Below are positions 6,117-6,461 of a stretch of DNA of 6,461 bases, piece by piece; position 1 is the stretch's first letter; each line of letters opens with the position of its first letter. Origin of the DNA: SHLQ01 sp964196045 (GTDB taxonomy: Bacteria; Actinomycetota; Acidimicrobiia; Acidimicrobiales; SHLQ01); NCBI GenBank assembly GCA_964196045.1, contig CAXMRH010000109.1:1-6461 (forward strand). Direction: 5' to 3'. Position numbers and translations under genes: made by a program. Under the pieces are notes generated by a model. It did not search any database, was not told where the DNA came from, and was given only the letters and a program-made list of their open reading frames with translations.

Positions 6117-6461
6117 CTACGAGAGACAGCTGTTCACGATTGCCTCAGCTGCGGCTTCTTTGTCTTCCGCGAGCGTGACTGCACGACCGATGACCAAGAG
6201 GTCCGATCCTGCATCGAGCGCTGCCTTCGGGGTCGCCACACGGACCTGATCGTGTGCGTCCGCGCCCTCGGGGCGGATACCTGGGGTGACCTTGAGCAGG
6301 CGTGGCGCATAGTGAGACGCTTCCTTGACCTGGTCGGCGCTGCAGACGAGCCCCGCCATCCCGGCTTCGGCGGCGGTGAGAACACGTTTCGGCATGATGT
6401 GTTCGGGAGCATCAGCATCGGACGTGAGAACCGTGATCGCGAGGGGGCTCGGCTCGTCCAG
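6117..6461 (-). CDS. pyrF: Orotidine 5'-phosphate decarboxylase, group 1 (partial, 5' end beyond window)
   Basis: Only the C-terminal 114 residues are present; the frame is open through position 6461, so the start and the catalytic Lys/Asp residues lie outside the window. PyrF decarboxylates OMP to UMP, the last step of pyrimidine synthesis. Visible family features, numbered within the fragment, are LAITVLTS (7-14), AGLVCSADQV (36-45), the phosphate-binding VTPGIRPEG (58-66), DQVRVATP (71-78), and GSDLLVIGRAVT (85-96) with the phosphate-contacting Gly-Arg. These match the group 1 family (E. coli-like) rather than the longer group 2 enzymes of mycobacteria. An internal ATG at 6395 is not the start, because conserved sequence continues upstream of it. 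The gene ends 31 nt before mihF, as in other actinobacterial pyrimidine clusters. Confidence 0.93.
   Translation of the reverse strand: MDEPSPLAITVLTSDADAPEHIMPKRVLTAAEAGMAGLVCSADQVKEASHYAPRLLKVTPGIRPEGADAHDQVRVATPKAALDAGSDLLVIGRAVTLAEDKEAAAEAIVNSCLS

Noticed and set aside
1..6461. CRISPR array, tRNA, insertion sequence or defence system
   Set aside because: No spaced direct repeats, tRNA-like cloverleaf, transposase or nuclease genes were seen, and coding sequence fills almost the whole window.

Overview
The window is one uninterrupted block of GC-rich bacterial coding sequence, with every credible gene on the minus strand. In transcription order (high to low coordinates) it reads: pyrF (C-terminal half, cut by the window end), mihF-type integration host factor, gmk, rpoZ, coaBC, metK, priA, and the N-terminal third of a molybdopterin oxidoreductase, cut by position 1. 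The order pyrF-mihF-gmk-rpoZ-coaBC-metK-priA is a conserved actinobacterial housekeeping cluster. The MihF protein, the actinobacterial-type omega subunit, the long acidic insert in MetK and the helicase-dead PriA all point to Actinomycetota. PyrF looks like the group 1 type (E. coli-like) rather than the group 2 type of mycobacteria. Together with the GPGGVGKGT P-loop of Gmk, this would fit an early-branching class such as Acidimicrobiia, but that placement is inference.

Layout: 6117-6461 is pyrF; 5774-6085 is mihF, whose stop overlaps the gmk start by 4 nt (ATGA); 5205-5777 is gmk; 4828-5160 is rpoZ with a clear AGGAG site; 3621-4820 is coaBC, starting 7 nt after the rpoZ stop; 2352-3554 is metK, with a GTG start and an AGGAG site; 526-2304 is priA; 1-516 is the oxidoreductase, starting 9 nt after the priA stop. 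The largest gap is 66 nt, so there is no sizeable non-coding stretch. I saw no RNA gene, insertion sequence, CRISPR array, attachment site or origin. The only non-coding structures noted are a 7-bp inverted repeat between coaBC and metK and a short palindrome before mihF.

Together the genes supply UMP (PyrF), GDP (Gmk), coenzyme A precursors (CoaBC) and S-adenosylmethionine (MetK), plus an RNA polymerase subunit (RpoZ), a nucleoid protein (MihF) and a replication-restart protein (PriA). Tight spacing suggests co-transcription. No promoter could be identified; it probably lies upstream of the window.

This is largely an ordinary core-genome region and I found no convincing new system. The points most worth a second look are the active-site substitutions in CoaBC, the degenerate helicase motifs and the missing zinc ligand in PriA, and the molybdopterin oxidoreductase placed directly behind priA, where def/fmt genes are more usual.
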